Positions 22,394 to 31,219 of a stretch of DNA of 64,000 nt are shown piece after piece. The notes under the pieces are model-generated. The model was not told the DNA's origin, made no database searches, and was given only the letters and a program-made list of their open reading frames with translations. A program made the position numbers and the translations under genes. The stretch's first letter is position 1, and each line of letters starts with the position of its first letter. The DNA comes from Vogesella margarita (GTDB lineage: Bacteria > Pseudomonadota > Gammaproteobacteria > Burkholderiales > Chromobacteriaceae), in contig NZ_JAQQLE010000001.1 in the NCBI RefSeq assembly GCF_028548475.1, forward strand, positions 310,001 to 374,000, given 5' to 3'.

Positions 22394-23008
22394 TCAGGCG
22401 ATCAGGCTGGCCACCTTGGTAGTGATGATGTCCACCGCCGGATCGTTGGCGCCGTGCGGCAGGATCACGTCGGCAAAGCGCTTGGTCGGCTCGATGAACT
22501 GGTTGTGCATCGGGCGCACCGTGGCCAGGTACTGTTCGATCACGCTGTCGGTGGTGCGGCCGCGTTCGGCGATGTCGCGCTTCAGGCGGCGGATGAAACG
22601 CACGTCGGCGTCGGTGTCGACAAAGATCTTCAGCGACATCATCTCGCGCAGCGCGGCGTCGTACAGCGGGAACAGGCCCTCGATCACGATCACCGGTGCC
22701 GGCTGGATGGTCACGGTGCGCTCGGCGCGGGTGTGGTTGGTGAAGTCGTAGCTGGGCATCTCGATGGCGTGGCCGCAGCGTAGCTCGTCGATGTGCTCGA
22801 TCAGGAGCGGCCAGTCGAAGGCGTGCGGATGGTCGTAGTTGGTGGCGAGGCGCTGCTCGAAGCTGAGGTGGCTCTGGTCGCGGTAGTAGTCATCCTGCAC
22901 GATCACTGCCGCCATCTCGGCGCCTATGGTTTCCAGCACCTTGCGGGTCACCGTGGTTTTGCCGCTGCCGCTGCCGCCAGCGACGCCGATGATGAACGGA
23001 GTCGTCAT
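22394..23008 (-). CDS. udk: Uridine kinase
   Basis: Phosphorylates uridine and cytidine to the monophosphates (pyrimidine salvage), 204 residues. Walker A is GGSGSGKTTV (about 11-20). Also diagnostic are VIVQDDYYRDQSHLSFEQR, NYDHPHAFDWPLL, PSYDFTNHTR and VIVIEGLFPLYD. The ATG at 23008 fits the family length; the frame is open 36 codons further upstream without similarity. Single-gene unit with a strong terminator. Confidence 0.96.
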   Translation of the reverse strand: MTTPFIIGVAGGSGSGKTTVTRKVLETIGAEMAAVIVQDDYYRDQSHLSFEQRLATNYDHPHAFDWPLLIEHIDELRCGHAIEMPSYDFTNHTRAERTVTIQPAPVIVIEGLFPLYDAALREMMSLKIFVDTDADVRFIRRLKRDIAERGRTTDSVIEQYLATVRPMHNQFIEPTKRFADVILPHGANDPAVDIITTKVASLIA

Positions 23009-23144
23009 GTTGTCTGTGCCCGATCGAAATGAAAAACCGGCCATTCTAATGACTTGCCGCCAACTTCTCCATCGGCAATGCGTCATTGGTGGCCGGATAT
23101 GCCGGAAAACAGCCATCTCTGGCCATTTTCCGGCGATGGCATGG

Positions 23145-23780
23145 TCAGGCGTCGGTGGCGGCCTGCTCCAGTTCCGCCTCGTCCAGCCATTGCTGCATCG
23201 CCGGCAGCGACAGCAGGCTGTCGGCGTAGGCCTGCGACACCGGGTCCAGCGTCACGCCGTAGCTGACAAAGCGCAGCACCACCGGCGCGAACATGGCATC
23301 GACGATGCCGAAGTGGCCGAACAGGAAGTCGCCGTCGGCGACGAAGCGCTGGCGCAGCTGGCGCCAGATGGTGGTGATGCGCGCGATGTCGGCGGCGCAG
23401 TCTGCGGACGGTTGCAGCAGGGTGCGCAGGCTGGCGTTCATCGGCATCTCGCTGCGCAGCGCGGTAAAGCCGGAATGCATCTCGGCGCTGATGGCGCGCG
23501 CCTCGGCGCGGTCGGCGCGCTCCTGCGGCCACAGCCGTGCCGCCGGGAACAGCTCGGCGAGGTATTCGCAGATCGCCAGCGAGTCGTGCACGCGCAGCAG
23601 GCCGTCGAACAGCACCGGCACCTTGCCGGCGGGATTGGCGGCCAGCAGCTGCTGCTTGCTGTCCGGGCTGTACAGGTGGATGTGTTTCTCGGCGAACGGC
23701 TCGCCCAGCTGTTTCAGTACCAGCCACGGCCGCAGCGACCAGGACGAGAAGTTCTTGTTGCCGATGACGAGGGTCAGCAT
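23145..23780 (-). CDS. Glutathione S-transferase family protein
   Basis: 211 residues. The N-terminal thioredoxin-like domain starts MLTLVIGNKNFSSWSLRPWL, with the Ser-rich active-site loop (NFSSWSLR) at about 8-15, and has NPAGKVPVLFDG and the gamma-glutamyl contact HDSLAICEYLAE. An all-helical C-terminal domain follows. The YfcF/YibF-like subclass and the substrate cannot be settled by eye. The ATG at 23780 follows GGAG; it stands alone between udk and the isc operon. Confidence 0.88.
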   Translation of the reverse strand: MLTLVIGNKNFSSWSLRPWLVLKQLGEPFAEKHIHLYSPDSKQQLLAANPAGKVPVLFDGLLRVHDSLAICEYLAELFPAARLWPQERADRAEARAISAEMHSGFTALRSEMPMNASLRTLLQPSADCAADIARITTIWRQLRQRFVADGDFLFGHFGIVDAMFAPVVLRFVSYGVTLDPVSQAYADSLLSLPAMQQWLDEAELEQAATDA

Positions 23781-23844
23781 GATGGCTCCAGTGCAGGATT
23801 GAGGGTCATGCTGCATTACAGCCCAGCCCCGGCATCAGGACAAG

Positions 23845-23874
23845 CAAAACGCCCTGCCGGGGCGGGCAGGGCGT
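23845..23874 (-). terminator. Terminator at the end of the isc operon
   Basis: On the minus strand ACGCCCTGCC pairs with GGCAGGGCGT around a six-base loop, followed by four T. It lies about 180 bp after iscX. The 271-bp gap it sits in (23781-24051) shows no gene; an ACGTT-type near-copy of the dispersed repeat lies at 23884-23896. Confidence 0.65.
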
Positions 23875-24051
23875 GGTGGCTGTTGCGGCCAACGTTGTCA
23901 GGGCCTTTCAATGTCTGCTGCGACTGCTCGCGACATGGGGCGATACGGCGTTGAAAACGGCCTCGGCATGCTGATTTATATCCAGCTAAACGCCGCTTCC
24001 TCAGCCGTTTTCGCCTTGTCTCGCGTGAGCTCGCGAGACCTTGAACAGGAC

Positions 24052-24246
24052 CTAGTCGGCTTCGTTGATCCAGGCCTGCTGGATCGCTTCCAGCACCTTT
24101 TCGCCACCGCGGCTGTGGTCGTCGTCAAAACCGGGCAGGTCCACCACCCAGTTGTGCAGCTCGACGAAGCGGATGGTGGTCGGGTCGATGTCCGGATGCG
24201 CCTCGTACAGTTCGATGGCGATATCGTTGATGTCGGTCCATTTCAT
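24052..24246 (-). CDS. iscX: Iron-sulfur assembly protein IscX
   Basis: 64-residue acidic protein that binds IscS and iron and modulates cluster assembly. MKWTDINDIAIELYEAHPDIDP, RFVELHNWVVDLPGFDDD and ILEAIQ-like KVLEAIQQAWINEA match IscX over its full length. Last gene of the isc operon, 27 bp after fdx. Confidence 0.95.
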   Translation of the reverse strand: MKWTDINDIAIELYEAHPDIDPTTIRFVELHNWVVDLPGFDDDHSRGGEKVLEAIQQAWINEAD

Positions 24247-24273
24247 GGCACGTCTCCTTGGATGCTGCGCGGC

Positions 24274-24615
24274 TCAGTGGTGTTCGCGGGCGTGGTTGAT
24301 GGTGTAGCGCGGGATCTCCACCACCAGGTCCTCGCTGGTGACGATGGCCTGACAGGACAGGCGCGACTGCGCTTCCAGCCCCCAGGCCTTGTCCAGCATG
24401 TCGTCTTCCAGGTCGTCGGACGGTGGCAGCGAGTTGAAGCCTTCGCGCACGATGACGTGGCAGGTGGTGCAGGCGCAGGACATCTCGCAGGCGTGTTCGA
24501 TCTCGATGTCGTGGGCGAGCAGGGCTTCGCACACGGTGGTGCCGGTGGCGACATCGTCGAGCACGGCGCCCTCGGGGCACAGGTCGGCGTGTGGCAGCAC
24601 AATGATACGCGGCAT
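24274..24615 (-). CDS. fdx: [2Fe-2S] ferredoxin of the isc system
   Basis: Electron donor for iron-sulfur cluster assembly on IscU, 113 residues. MPRIIVLPHADLCPEG at the N-terminus and the cluster ligands C-x5-C-x2-C (HACEMSCACTTC, about 40-50) plus a later Cys in RLSCQAIV identify the adrenodoxin-type Isc ferredoxin. The ATG at 24615 is preferred to a TTG two codons upstream. It lies between hscA and iscX as in E. coli. Confidence 0.95.
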   Translation of the reverse strand: MPRIIVLPHADLCPEGAVLDDVATGTTVCEALLAHDIEIEHACEMSCACTTCHVIVREGFNSLPPSDDLEDDMLDKAWGLEAQSRLSCQAIVTSEDLVVEIPRYTINHAREHH

Positions 24616-24642
24616 GGTCAATCCTTCTGGTGTCGTTCTGCG

Positions 24643-24664
24643 TTGCGGCCAACGTTGGCCGCAA
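24643..24664. repeat. Perfect 22-bp palindrome made of two fused repeat cores
   Basis: TTGCGGCCAAC followed by its exact reverse complement. Two copies of the repeat core share the central bases in the ACGTT variant form. It lies in the 52-bp gap between hscA and fdx. Confidence 0.9.
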
Positions 24665-24667
24665 GGC

Positions 24668-26527
24668 TTACAGGGTTTCGATGTTCTTGCCGGTCAGCGC
24701 GCGCTGGATGTTGCGGTCCATGCGGCGTGCGGCAAACGGTTCACTGGCCTGGTTGAGCTTGTGCGAGCAGGCGTTGATGTCCTTGGTGCTCTCGGCGGCG
24801 ATGGCGTCGCGCAGTGCCTGCATCGCGGCGTCCAGTGTGGCGCGCTCGGCCTCGTCCAGCAGGTCGGCGTCGCTGGCCAGTGCAGCGTCCAGCGCATCCA
24901 GCAGGCTGTCGGCGTCGACGATCGCCTCGCGCAGCTTGCGCGCGTTGATGTCGTCGGCGACGTGGGCGATGGAGTCGCTCAGCATGCGCGTGATCTCGTC
25001 ATCGGACAGGCCGTAGGACGGTTTCACCTCGATGCTGGCCTCGACGCCGGAGATCATCTCGCGGGCGGTCACCGCCAGCAGGCCGTCGGCGTCGACCTGG
25101 AAGGTGACGCGGATGCGCGCGGCGCCAGCCACCATAGGCGGGATGCCGCGCAGCACGAACTTGGCCAGGCTGCGGCAATCGGATACCAGTTCGCGCTCGC
25201 CCTGCAGGATGTGCACGGAGAGGGCGGTCTGGCCGTCCTTGAAGGTGGTGAATTCCTGCGCCCGCGCGATCGGGATGGTGCTGTTGCGCGGGATGATCTT
25301 CTCGGTGAGGCCTCCCATGGTTTCCAGCCCCAGCGACAGCGGGATCACGTCCAGCAGCAGCCACTCGTCGTCGCCCTTGTTGCCGGCCAGCACGTTGGCC
25401 TGGATGGCGGCGCCCAGCGCCACCACCTTGTCCGGGTCGAGGTTGGTCAGCGGCGGGCGGCCGAAGAAGTCGCCGACGGCTTTCTGTACCTGCGGCATGC
25501 GCGTGGCGCCGCCGACCATCACCACGCCCTTGACGTCCTCGGCGCCGATCCTGGCGTCGCGCAGCGCCTTGCGTACCGGCAGCAGCGTCTTGTCGATCAG
25601 CGTCTTGCTGATGGCGTGGAAGGTGGCCTGCGACAGTTGCAGGTCGATGGTCTGGCCGTCGGACAACACGGCGGTGATGCGGGTGTCGGCGTGCTCGGTC
25701 AGCGCTTCCTTCGCCTCGCGGGCGCGAGTCAGCAGCAGGCGGGTGTCGTGGGCGTTCAGGCCGTGCAGGTCGGCCTGTTCCAGGATCCAGCAGTAGATGC
25801 GGTGGTCGAAGTCGTCGCCGCCCAGAGAGGAATCGCCGCTGGTGGCGAGCACCTCGAACACGCCGCGGGTCAGCGCCAGCACCGACACGTCGAAGGTGCC
25901 GCCACCGAGGTCGTACACCACGTAGGTGCCCTCGGCGCCGTTGTCCAGCCCGTAGGCGATGGCGGCGGCGGTCGGCTCGTTCAAGAGGCGCAGCACGTTG
26001 AGGCCGGCCAGGCGTGCCGCGTCCTTGGTCGCCTGGCGCTGCGCGTCGTCGAAGTAGGCCGGCACGGTGATCACCGCACCGATCAGCTCGCCGCCGAGGC
26101 TGGCCTCGGCGCGTTCGCGCAGGCTACGCAGGATGTCGGCGGACACCTCCACCGGGCTCTTGTGGCCGGCGCGGGTCACCAGCTGCACCATGCCCGGCGC
26201 GTCGACGAAGCGGTAGGGGCTGCGGCCAACGTCCTGGATGTCGGCGAGGCCACGGCCCATGAAGCGCTTCACCGACACGATGGTGTTGTTCGGGTCGCGG
26301 CTCTGTTCCGCCTGCGCGTCGAAACCGACGATGGTGCGGCCGTCGTCGCGGTAGCGCACCACCGACGGCAGCAGGCTGCGGCCGTGTTCGTCCGGCAGCA
26401 CGGTGGCGGCGCCGCTTTTCACGGTGGCGACCAGCGAGTTGGTGGTGCCAAGGTCGATCCCGACCGCCAGACGGTGCTGGTGCGGGGCGGCGGAGAGGCC
26501 GGGTTCGGCGATTTGCAGTAGGGCCAT
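24668..26527 (-). CDS. hscA: Hsp70-type chaperone HscA
   Basis: Specialised Hsp70 that releases iron-sulfur clusters from IscU, with HscB as co-chaperone. It has 619 residues. The nucleotide domain has [42 protein letters not shown] and [11 protein letters not shown]. The substrate domain (about 380-520) and helical lid follow. The N-terminal extension before VGIDLGTTN and the overall length are typical of HscA rather than DnaK. Downstream of hscB in the isc operon. Confidence 0.97.
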   Translation of the reverse strand: MALLQIAEPGLSAAPHQHRLAVGIDLGTTNSLVATVKSGAATVLPDEHGRSLLPSVVRYRDDGRTIVGFDAQAEQSRDPNNTIVSVKRFMGRGLADIQDVGRSPYRFVDAPGMVQLVTRAGHKSPVEVSADILRSLRERAEASLGGELIGAVITVPAYFDDAQRQATKDAARLAGLNVLRLLNEPTAAAIAYGLDNGAEGTYVVYDLGGGTFDVSVLALTRGVFEVLATSGDSSLGGDDFDHRIYCWILEQADLHGLNAHDTRLLLTRAREAKEALTEHADTRITAVLSDGQTIDLQLSQATFHAISKTLIDKTLLPVRKALRDARIGAEDVKGVVMVGGATRMPQVQKAVGDFFGRPPLTNLDPDKVVALGAAIQANVLAGNKGDDEWLLLDVIPLSLGLETMGGLTEKIIPRNSTIPIARAQEFTTFKDGQTALSVHILQGERELVSDCRSLAKFVLRGIPPMVAGAARIRVTFQVDADGLLAVTAREMISGVEASIEVKPSYGLSDDEITRMLSDSIAHVADDINARKLREAIVDADSLLDALDAALASDADLLDEAERATLDAAMQALRDAIAAESTKDINACSHKLNQASEPFAARRMDRNIQRALTGKNIETL

Positions 26528-26573
26528 GGCTGCTAGCTACTCTTTATTCAATGATCCGGGCTGGGCGCGGTAT

Positions 26574-26586
26574 TGCGGCCAACCTT
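26574..26586 (-). repeat. 13-bp dispersed repeat between hscB and hscA
   Basis: Exact copy in the 67-bp gap between hscB and hscA. Confidence 0.85.
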
Positions 26587-26594
26587 GGGTATGC

Positions 26595-27140
26595 TCAAAA
26601 CAGCAACGCCTCGATGGCGTCGCCGATTTCCTGATCCAGCTTTTCCAGAAAGCGCAGCTTGCGCACCAGGAGCGCGGCGCTGTCGTGGTCGTGCCGCTCG
26701 TCCAGCGCGGCGCCCAGCTCGTCTTCCATCGCGCACATATCCTGGCGCAGCTGGCGCGACAGCCGCTCCAGCGCGTCGACGTCGTGGCCGTGGCGGGCGT
26801 CCTCGATCGCCTCGCGCCACTCTATCTGCGCCATCAGGAAGGCCGGCGGCATGCTGGTGTTGGTTTCCTCGGCGGTGTCGACACCGGCCAGCATCAGCAG
26901 GTAGCGCGCGCGCGCCAGTGGCGATTTCAGCGTCTGGTAGGCTTCGTTGACGCGGGTGGCGGCCATCAGCGCGACGCGCTTTTCGGCATCGCCGGCGCTG
27001 GCGAAACGGTCCGGATGCACCTGCGCCGCGGCGGTGCGCCACAGCGTGTCCAGCGCGGCGCCGTCCAGCGCAAAGCGGCGCGGCAGGCCGAACAGGGCAA
27101 AGTGGTCCTGCTGGAAATCGGAGAACAGGTCGGCGGTCAT
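26595..27140 (-). CDS. hscB: J-domain co-chaperone HscB
   Basis: Delivers IscU to HscA and stimulates its ATPase. It has 181 residues: an N-terminal J domain with the HPD tripeptide (QVHPDRFASAGDAEKRVAL, about 41-59), and a C-terminal three-helix IscU-binding domain. FALFGLPRRFALDGAALD at the start and RARYLLMLAGVDTAEETNTSMP are typical. Lies 86 bp after iscA and 67 bp before hscA. Confidence 0.96.
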   Translation of the reverse strand: MTADLFSDFQQDHFALFGLPRRFALDGAALDTLWRTAAAQVHPDRFASAGDAEKRVALMAATRVNEAYQTLKSPLARARYLLMLAGVDTAEETNTSMPPAFLMAQIEWREAIEDARHGHDVDALERLSRQLRQDMCAMEDELGAALDERHDHDSAALLVRKLRFLEKLDQEIGDAIEALLF

Positions 27141-27226
27141 GGAGGCTTTCTGCGGGCAACACCCGGGCGGGGCCGGGACGCGACAGCGGCCCCTGTCAGA
27201 CAGGGGCCGTCAGCACGGCAAGGGAA

Positions 27227-27550
27227 TCAGACGTTGAAGCTCTCGCCACAACCGCATTCGTTCTTCACGTTCGGGTTGTTGAACTTGAAGCCTTCGTTGA
27301 GGCCTTCCTTGGTGTAGTCCAGCTCGGTGCCGTCAAGGTAGGCGAGGCTCTTGGCGTCGGTGAACACCTTGACGCCGAAGCTCTCGAACGCGATGTCGTC
27401 ATCGCTGGCGACATCGACGAACTCCAGCTTGTAGGCCATGCCGGAACAGCCGGAAGTCTTGACGCCGAGACGGACGCCCAGACCCTTGCCGCGCTTGGCG
27501 ATGAAGTTGCTGACGTGACGGGCGGCGTTTTCGGAAAGCGTGATAGCCAT
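27227..27550 (-). CDS. iscA: A-type iron-sulfur carrier IscA
   Basis: 107-residue cluster carrier. The three ligand cysteines are in [13 protein letters not shown] (about 35) and the C-terminal NECGCGESF (about 99 and 101). [17 protein letters not shown] starts the family alignment, so the ATG at 27550 is chosen although the frame is open 17 codons further. It lies 47 bp after iscU. Confidence 0.96.
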   Translation of the reverse strand: MAITLSENAARHVSNFIAKRGKGLGVRLGVKTSGCSGMAYKLEFVDVASDDDIAFESFGVKVFTDAKSLAYLDGTELDYTKEGLNEGFKFNNPNVKNECGCGESFNV

Positions 27551-27597
27551 AGTGCGTTTGCCTTCAGGATTAAGAGGGCGGCCACGGCCGCCCGGAA

Positions 27598-27981
27598 TCA
27601 TTTAGCGTGCTTCTGCTTGTAGTCGGCGACGGCGGCCTTGATCGCGTCTTCGGCCAGGATCGAGCAGTGGATCTTGACCGGTGGCAGCGCCAGTTCTTCG
27701 GCGATTTCGGTGTTCTTCAGCGCCATTGCCTGGTCCAGCGTCTTGCCCTTGACCCATTCGGTCACCAGCGAGCTGGACGCAATGGCGGAGCCACAGCCGT
27801 AGGTCTTGAACTTGGCGTCTTCGATCACGCCCTGTTCGTTGACCTTGATCTGCAGCTTCATCACGTCGCCACAGGCCGGCGCGCCGACCATGCCGGTGCC
27901 GACCGATTCGTCGCCCTTGTCGAAAGCCCCCACGTTACGCGGGTTCTCGTAGTGGTCCATTACCTTGTCGCTGTATGCCAT
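27598..27981 (-). CDS. iscU: Iron-sulfur cluster scaffold IscU
   Basis: 127-residue scaffold on which IscS sulfur and iron are assembled. Cluster cysteines lie in [25 protein letters not shown] and [18 protein letters not shown] just before the third Cys is the HscA recognition motif. The ATG at 27981 follows GGAGAAAATC; the frame continues upstream without similarity. Confidence 0.97.
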   Translation of the reverse strand: MAYSDKVMDHYENPRNVGAFDKGDESVGTGMVGAPACGDVMKLQIKVNEQGVIEDAKFKTYGCGSAIASSSLVTEWVKGKTLDQAMALKNTEIAEELALPPVKIHCSILAEDAIKAAVADYKQKHAK

Positions 27982-28014
27982 GATTTTCTCCTTGTCGATG
28001 CGGCCGGCCGGTGC

Positions 28015-28027
28015 AAGGTTGGCCGCA
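28015..28027 (+). repeat. 13-bp dispersed repeat between iscS and iscU
   Basis: Exact copy in the 58-bp gap between iscS and iscU. Confidence 0.85.
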
Positions 28028-28039
28028 TCATGCCATCTG

Positions 28040-29257
28040 TTAGTGTGCAGCCCATTCGATGCTGTTGAGGTCGACGCCGTCCTTGAACATCTCCCACAGC
28101 GGGGACATTTCGCGCAGCTTGCCGATCTTTTCGTGCAGCAGCTTGACCGCGTAGTCGACATCGGCCTCGGTAGTGAAGCGGCCGATGGAGAAGCGGATCG
28201 AGCTGTGCGCCAGTTCGTCATTGCGGCCCAGCGCGCGCAGTACGTAGGACGGTTCCAGCGAGGCCGAGGTACAGGCCGAACCGGACGAGACCGCCAGGTC
28301 CTTGATCGCCATGATCAGGCTTTCGCCTTCGACGAAGTTGAAGCTCACGTTCAGGTTGTGCGGTACGCGGGCGTCGATGTCGCCGTTGAGGTAGACCTCT
28401 TCGATGTCCTGCAGGCCGGTCCACAGGCGGTCGCGCAGCATGCGGATGCGCTCGTTCTCGGCGTGCATGTTTTCGCGGGCGATGCGGTAGGCCTCACCCA
28501 TGCCGGCGATCTGGTGCGTGGCCAGGGTGCCGGAGCGGAAACCACGCTCGTGGCCGCCACCGTGCATCTGCGCTTCCAGGCGTACGCGCGGCTTGCGGCG
28601 GATATACAGCGCGCCGATGCCTTTCGGGCCGTAGGTCTTGTGTGCGGAGAAGCTCATCAGGTCGACCTTGAGCTTGTCCAGGTCGATGTCGATCTTGCCG
28701 GTAGCCTGGGCCGAATCCACGTGCAGCAGGATGCCGCGGCTGCGCAGCAGCTCGCCGATGGCCGGGATGTCCTGGATCACGCCGATTTCGTTGTTCACGA
28801 ACAGCACGGAGACCAGGATGGTGTCCGGACGCAGCGCCGCTTCCAGCGCGGCGAGGTCGAGCAGGCCGTTTTCCTGCACGTCGAGGTAGGTGACCTCGAA
28901 GCCCTGGCGTTCCAGCTCGCGCATGGTGTCCAGCGTGGCCTTGTGTTCGGTCTTCAGGGTGATCAGGTGACGGCCCTTGCTCTTGTAGAACTGGGCAGCG
29001 CCTTTGAGCGCAAGGTTGATCGATTCGGTGGCGCCGGAGGTCCACACGATTTCCTTCGGATCACAGTTGACCAGAGCGGCGACCTGGGCGCGGGCGTTTT
29101 CCACCGCGGCCTCGGCGGTCCAGCCGTAGGCGTGGCTGCGCGACGCCGGGTTGCCGAAGTTCTCGGTCAGGAACGGGATCATTACCTCCGCCACACGCGG
29201 GTCGACCGGCGTGGTCGCAGAGTAATCGAGGTAAATGGGTTGTTTCAGCTCGCTCAT
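28040..29257 (-). CDS. iscS: Cysteine desulfurase IscS
   Basis: PLP enzyme that takes sulfur from cysteine for clusters, thiamine and tRNA thiolation, 405 residues. The PLP lysine lies in [17 protein letters not shown] and the mobile-loop catalytic Cys in [28 protein letters not shown] at the start is diagnostic. The ATG at 29257 begins [11 protein letters not shown]; longer frames to 29320 lack similarity. Lies 25 bp after iscR. Confidence 0.97.
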   Translation of the reverse strand: MSELKQPIYLDYSATTPVDPRVAEVMIPFLTENFGNPASRSHAYGWTAEAAVENARAQVAALVNCDPKEIVWTSGATESINLALKGAAQFYKSKGRHLITLKTEHKATLDTMRELERQGFEVTYLDVQENGLLDLAALEAALRPDTILVSVLFVNNEIGVIQDIPAIGELLRSRGILLHVDSAQATGKIDIDLDKLKVDLMSFSAHKTYGPKGIGALYIRRKPRVRLEAQMHGGGHERGFRSGTLATHQIAGMGEAYRIARENMHAENERIRMLRDRLWTGLQDIEEVYLNGDIDARVPHNLNVSFNFVEGESLIMAIKDLAVSSGSACTSASLEPSYVLRALGRNDELAHSSIRFSIGRFTTEADVDYAVKLLHEKIGKLREMSPLWEMFKDGVDLNSIEWAAH

Positions 29258-29282
29258 TACGGGTTCTCCACGAGGTCGACGG

Positions 29283-29768
29283 TCAGAGGCTGCCGGCGAG
29301 AGGCTCGCTACAGGTGCCATTACGGCGTTGTGGGCGTTGATCTATTACTACGCAGGTTTCTTTGGCGCGCTGCGCGTCGACCAGGCTGGCCAGGCTGACC
29401 TTGGACAGGTAGTCGAAAATGGTCAGGTTCAGGTTGGTCCACAGGTCGTGTGTCATGCAGCGGTGGTTGTCGTGACAGTTCTCGCGGCCGCCGCACTGGG
29501 TGGCGTCCACCGATTCGTCGACCGCGACGATGATGTCGGCGACGGAGATTTCCTGCACGGTGCGCGCCAGCGTGTAGCCGCCACCGGGGCCGCGCACGCT
29601 GTCCACCAGCTGCGAACGGCGCAGCTTGCCGAATAATTGCTCGAGATACGACAGGGAGATGCCTTGGCGCTCGCTGATGCCGGCCAGCGTCACCGGACCG
29701 TTTGCTTCGCGCAGGGCGAGGTCCAGCATGGCTGTTACGGCGAAGCGGCCTTTGGTGGTCAAGCGCAT
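29283..29768 (-). CDS. iscR: Iron-sulfur cluster regulator IscR
   Basis: Rrf2-family [2Fe-2S] repressor of the isc operon, 161 residues. Cluster ligands Cys92, Cys98, Cys104 and His107 ([17 protein letters not shown]) have exactly the E. coli positions. [19 protein letters not shown] starts the winged helix. First gene of the operon; an IscR type-1 site overlaps its promoter, so it represses itself when clusters are plentiful. Confidence 0.97.
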   Translation of the reverse strand: MRLTTKGRFAVTAMLDLALREANGPVTLAGISERQGISLSYLEQLFGKLRRSQLVDSVRGPGGGYTLARTVQEISVADIIVAVDESVDATQCGGRENCHDNHRCMTHDLWTNLNLTIFDYLSKVSLASLVDAQRAKETCVVIDQRPQRRNGTCSEPLAGSL

Positions 29769-29797
29769 GGTGAAAGGCTCCCTGAATAGTTGTGCCG

Positions 29798-29832
29798 ATT
29801 ATACCCTAAATCCGAGTAATTTAGTCAACTAT
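29798..29832 (-). promoter_or_regulatory. isc promoter with IscR type-1 site
   Basis: Minus-strand -10 TATAAT (29798-29803) and -35 TTGACT (29823-29828), 19 bp apart. A 25-bp site (29808-29832) starting ATAGTTGACTAAATTA fits the IscR type-1 consensus at about 22 of 25 positions and covers the -35 box. Confidence 0.8.
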
Positions 29833-29881
29833 TGCGGGTCTTGGTTCCACGGGACTGTGGTATCGGGAGTGCCGTCTGGCA

Positions 29882-29894
29882 AAGGTTGGCCGCA
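29882..29894 (+). repeat. 13-bp dispersed repeat upstream of iscR
   Basis: Exact copy in the 268-bp gap between the divergent iscR and ketoacyl synthase genes, outside both promoters. Confidence 0.85.
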
Positions 29895-29971
29895 CGGGGC
29901 CGGGACAGGCTAGCGCATGATTATAACGCGCTTTGCTGCGCGTGGCCGGGATTTTTCCGTCGCGACTGGTG

Positions 29972-29996
29972 TATGATTCGCACAAACAATTGTTTG
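29972..29996 (+). promoter_or_regulatory. PsrA-type operator with overlapping promoter
   Basis: CAAACAATTGTTTG (29983-29996) is a perfect 14-bp palindrome and fits the PsrA pattern (G/C)AAAC-N4-GTTT(G/C). A -10 like TATGAT (29972-29977) lies just before it, so the operator would cover the transcription start. It is 41 bp before the ketoacyl synthase gene. Confidence 0.6.
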
Positions 29997-30036
29997 AATT
30001 TCAGCTGCCATCAGCGCACACGCCGAAGGATACTCT

Positions 30037-31158
30037 ATGTATAAGGTTGTCATCAGTGGCACCGGCCTGTTTACCCCGCCCCACGCCGTCAGCAACGAGG
30101 CCCTGGTTACGGCCTTCAACCAGTACGTCGCCGACTTCAACGCCGCCCACGCGACGCGGATCGCCGCTGGCGAGATCGTGGCGCTGACCGAATCCAGCGC
30201 CGAATTCATCGAGAAGGCTTCCGGCATCAAGCAGCGCTACCTGATGGACGCCAGCGGCGTGCTGGATCCGCAGCGCATGGCGCCCTCGCTGCCGGAGCGC
30301 GACAATGACGCGTTGTCGGTGCAGGCGGAGATGGCGGTGGCGGCGGCACGCGAGGCATTGCAGCGCGCCGGGCGCACGGCGGCCGACATCGACATGGTGA
30401 TCGTGGCCTGCTCCAACATGCCGCGGCCGTACCCGGCGCTGTCTATCGAGGTGCAGCAGGCGCTGGGCATCAGCGGCTACGCCTTCGACATGAACGTCGC
30501 CTGCTCGTCGGCCACCTTCGGCATCCAGACCGCGGTGAACGCCATCGCCAACGGGCAGGCGCACGCGGTGCTGATGGTGAACCCGGAAATCTGCTCGGCG
30601 CACCTGAACTTCCGCGACCGCGACAGCCACTTCATCTTCGGCGATGCCTGCACCGCGGTGCTGCTGGAACGCGCCGAGCTGGCCACGGCGGCACAGCGCT
30701 TCGAGGTGCTGGACTGCAAGCTGGCGACGCTGTTCTCCAACAATATCCGCAACAACTTCGGCTTCCTCAACCGTTGCGACGAGCGCGGCATCGGCGCGCT
30801 GGACAAGCTGTTCGTGCAGCAGGGGCGTAAGGTATTTAAAGAGGTATGCCCGATGGTGGGCGAACACATCGTCGCGCACCTGGCCAGCCAGGCCATCCAG
30901 CCTAGTGACGTGAAGCGCTTCTGGCTGCACCAGGCCAACCTGAGCATGAACCAGCTGATCGCCCGCCGCGTGCTGGGGCGCGACGCCGATGCCACCGAGG
31001 CGCCGGTGATTCTCGACCGCTACGCCAATACCAGCTCCGCCGGCTCGGTGATCGCGCTGCACCTGCATCACGAGGACATGGCCACCGGCGAGCTTGGCGT
31101 GCTGTCCTCGTTCGGCGCCGGCTACTCGGTGGGTAGCGTGATCCTGCGCAAAGGTTGA
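30037..31158 (+). CDS. Beta-ketoacyl-ACP synthase III-like enzyme (PA3286 type)
   Basis: Thiolase-fold condensing enzyme, 373 residues, longer than house-keeping FabH (about 320) because of an N-terminal insertion (about 28-60). The triad is Cys156 (NVACSSATFG), His in WLHQANLSMNQL and Asn in YANTSSAGSVIAL. Overall it resembles Pseudomonas PA3286, which feeds medium-chain acyl-CoA from beta-oxidation into fatty-acid synthesis; I base this on recalled family sequence, not a search. It has a PsrA-type operator upstream, consistent with fatty-acid control, and its own terminator. Confidence 0.82.
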   Translation: MYKVVISGTGLFTPPHAVSNEALVTAFNQYVADFNAAHATRIAAGEIVALTESSAEFIEKASGIKQRYLMDASGVLDPQRMAPSLPERDNDALSVQAEMAVAAAREALQRAGRTAADIDMVIVACSNMPRPYPALSIEVQQALGISGYAFDMNVACSSATFGIQTAVNAIANGQAHAVLMVNPEICSAHLNFRDRDSHFIFGDACTAVLLERAELATAAQRFEVLDCKLATLFSNNIRNNFGFLNRCDERGIGALDKLFVQQGRKVFKEVCPMVGEHIVAHLASQAIQPSDVKRFWLHQANLSMNQLIARRVLGRDADATEAPVILDRYANTSSAGSVIALHLHHEDMATGELGVLSSFGAGYSVGSVILRKG

Positions 31159-31180
31159 GCGGCAAAATTTAAGTGTCACT

Positions 31181-31210
31181 AAAATGCCACAGTTTTCGGT
31201 GGCATTTTTT
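31181..31210 (+). terminator. Terminator of the ketoacyl synthase gene
   Basis: AAATGCCAC pairs with GTGGCATTT around an eight-base loop, followed by T (six in total). It may also end the convergent LysR transcript, which would have a short T-run. Confidence 0.88.
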
Positions 31211-31219
31211 ACGGCTTTT

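Noticed and set aside
24389-26521. Open frame of 710 codons antisense to hscA
   Set aside because: Val/Gly/Gln/His-rich shadow; hscA is complete and in operon order.
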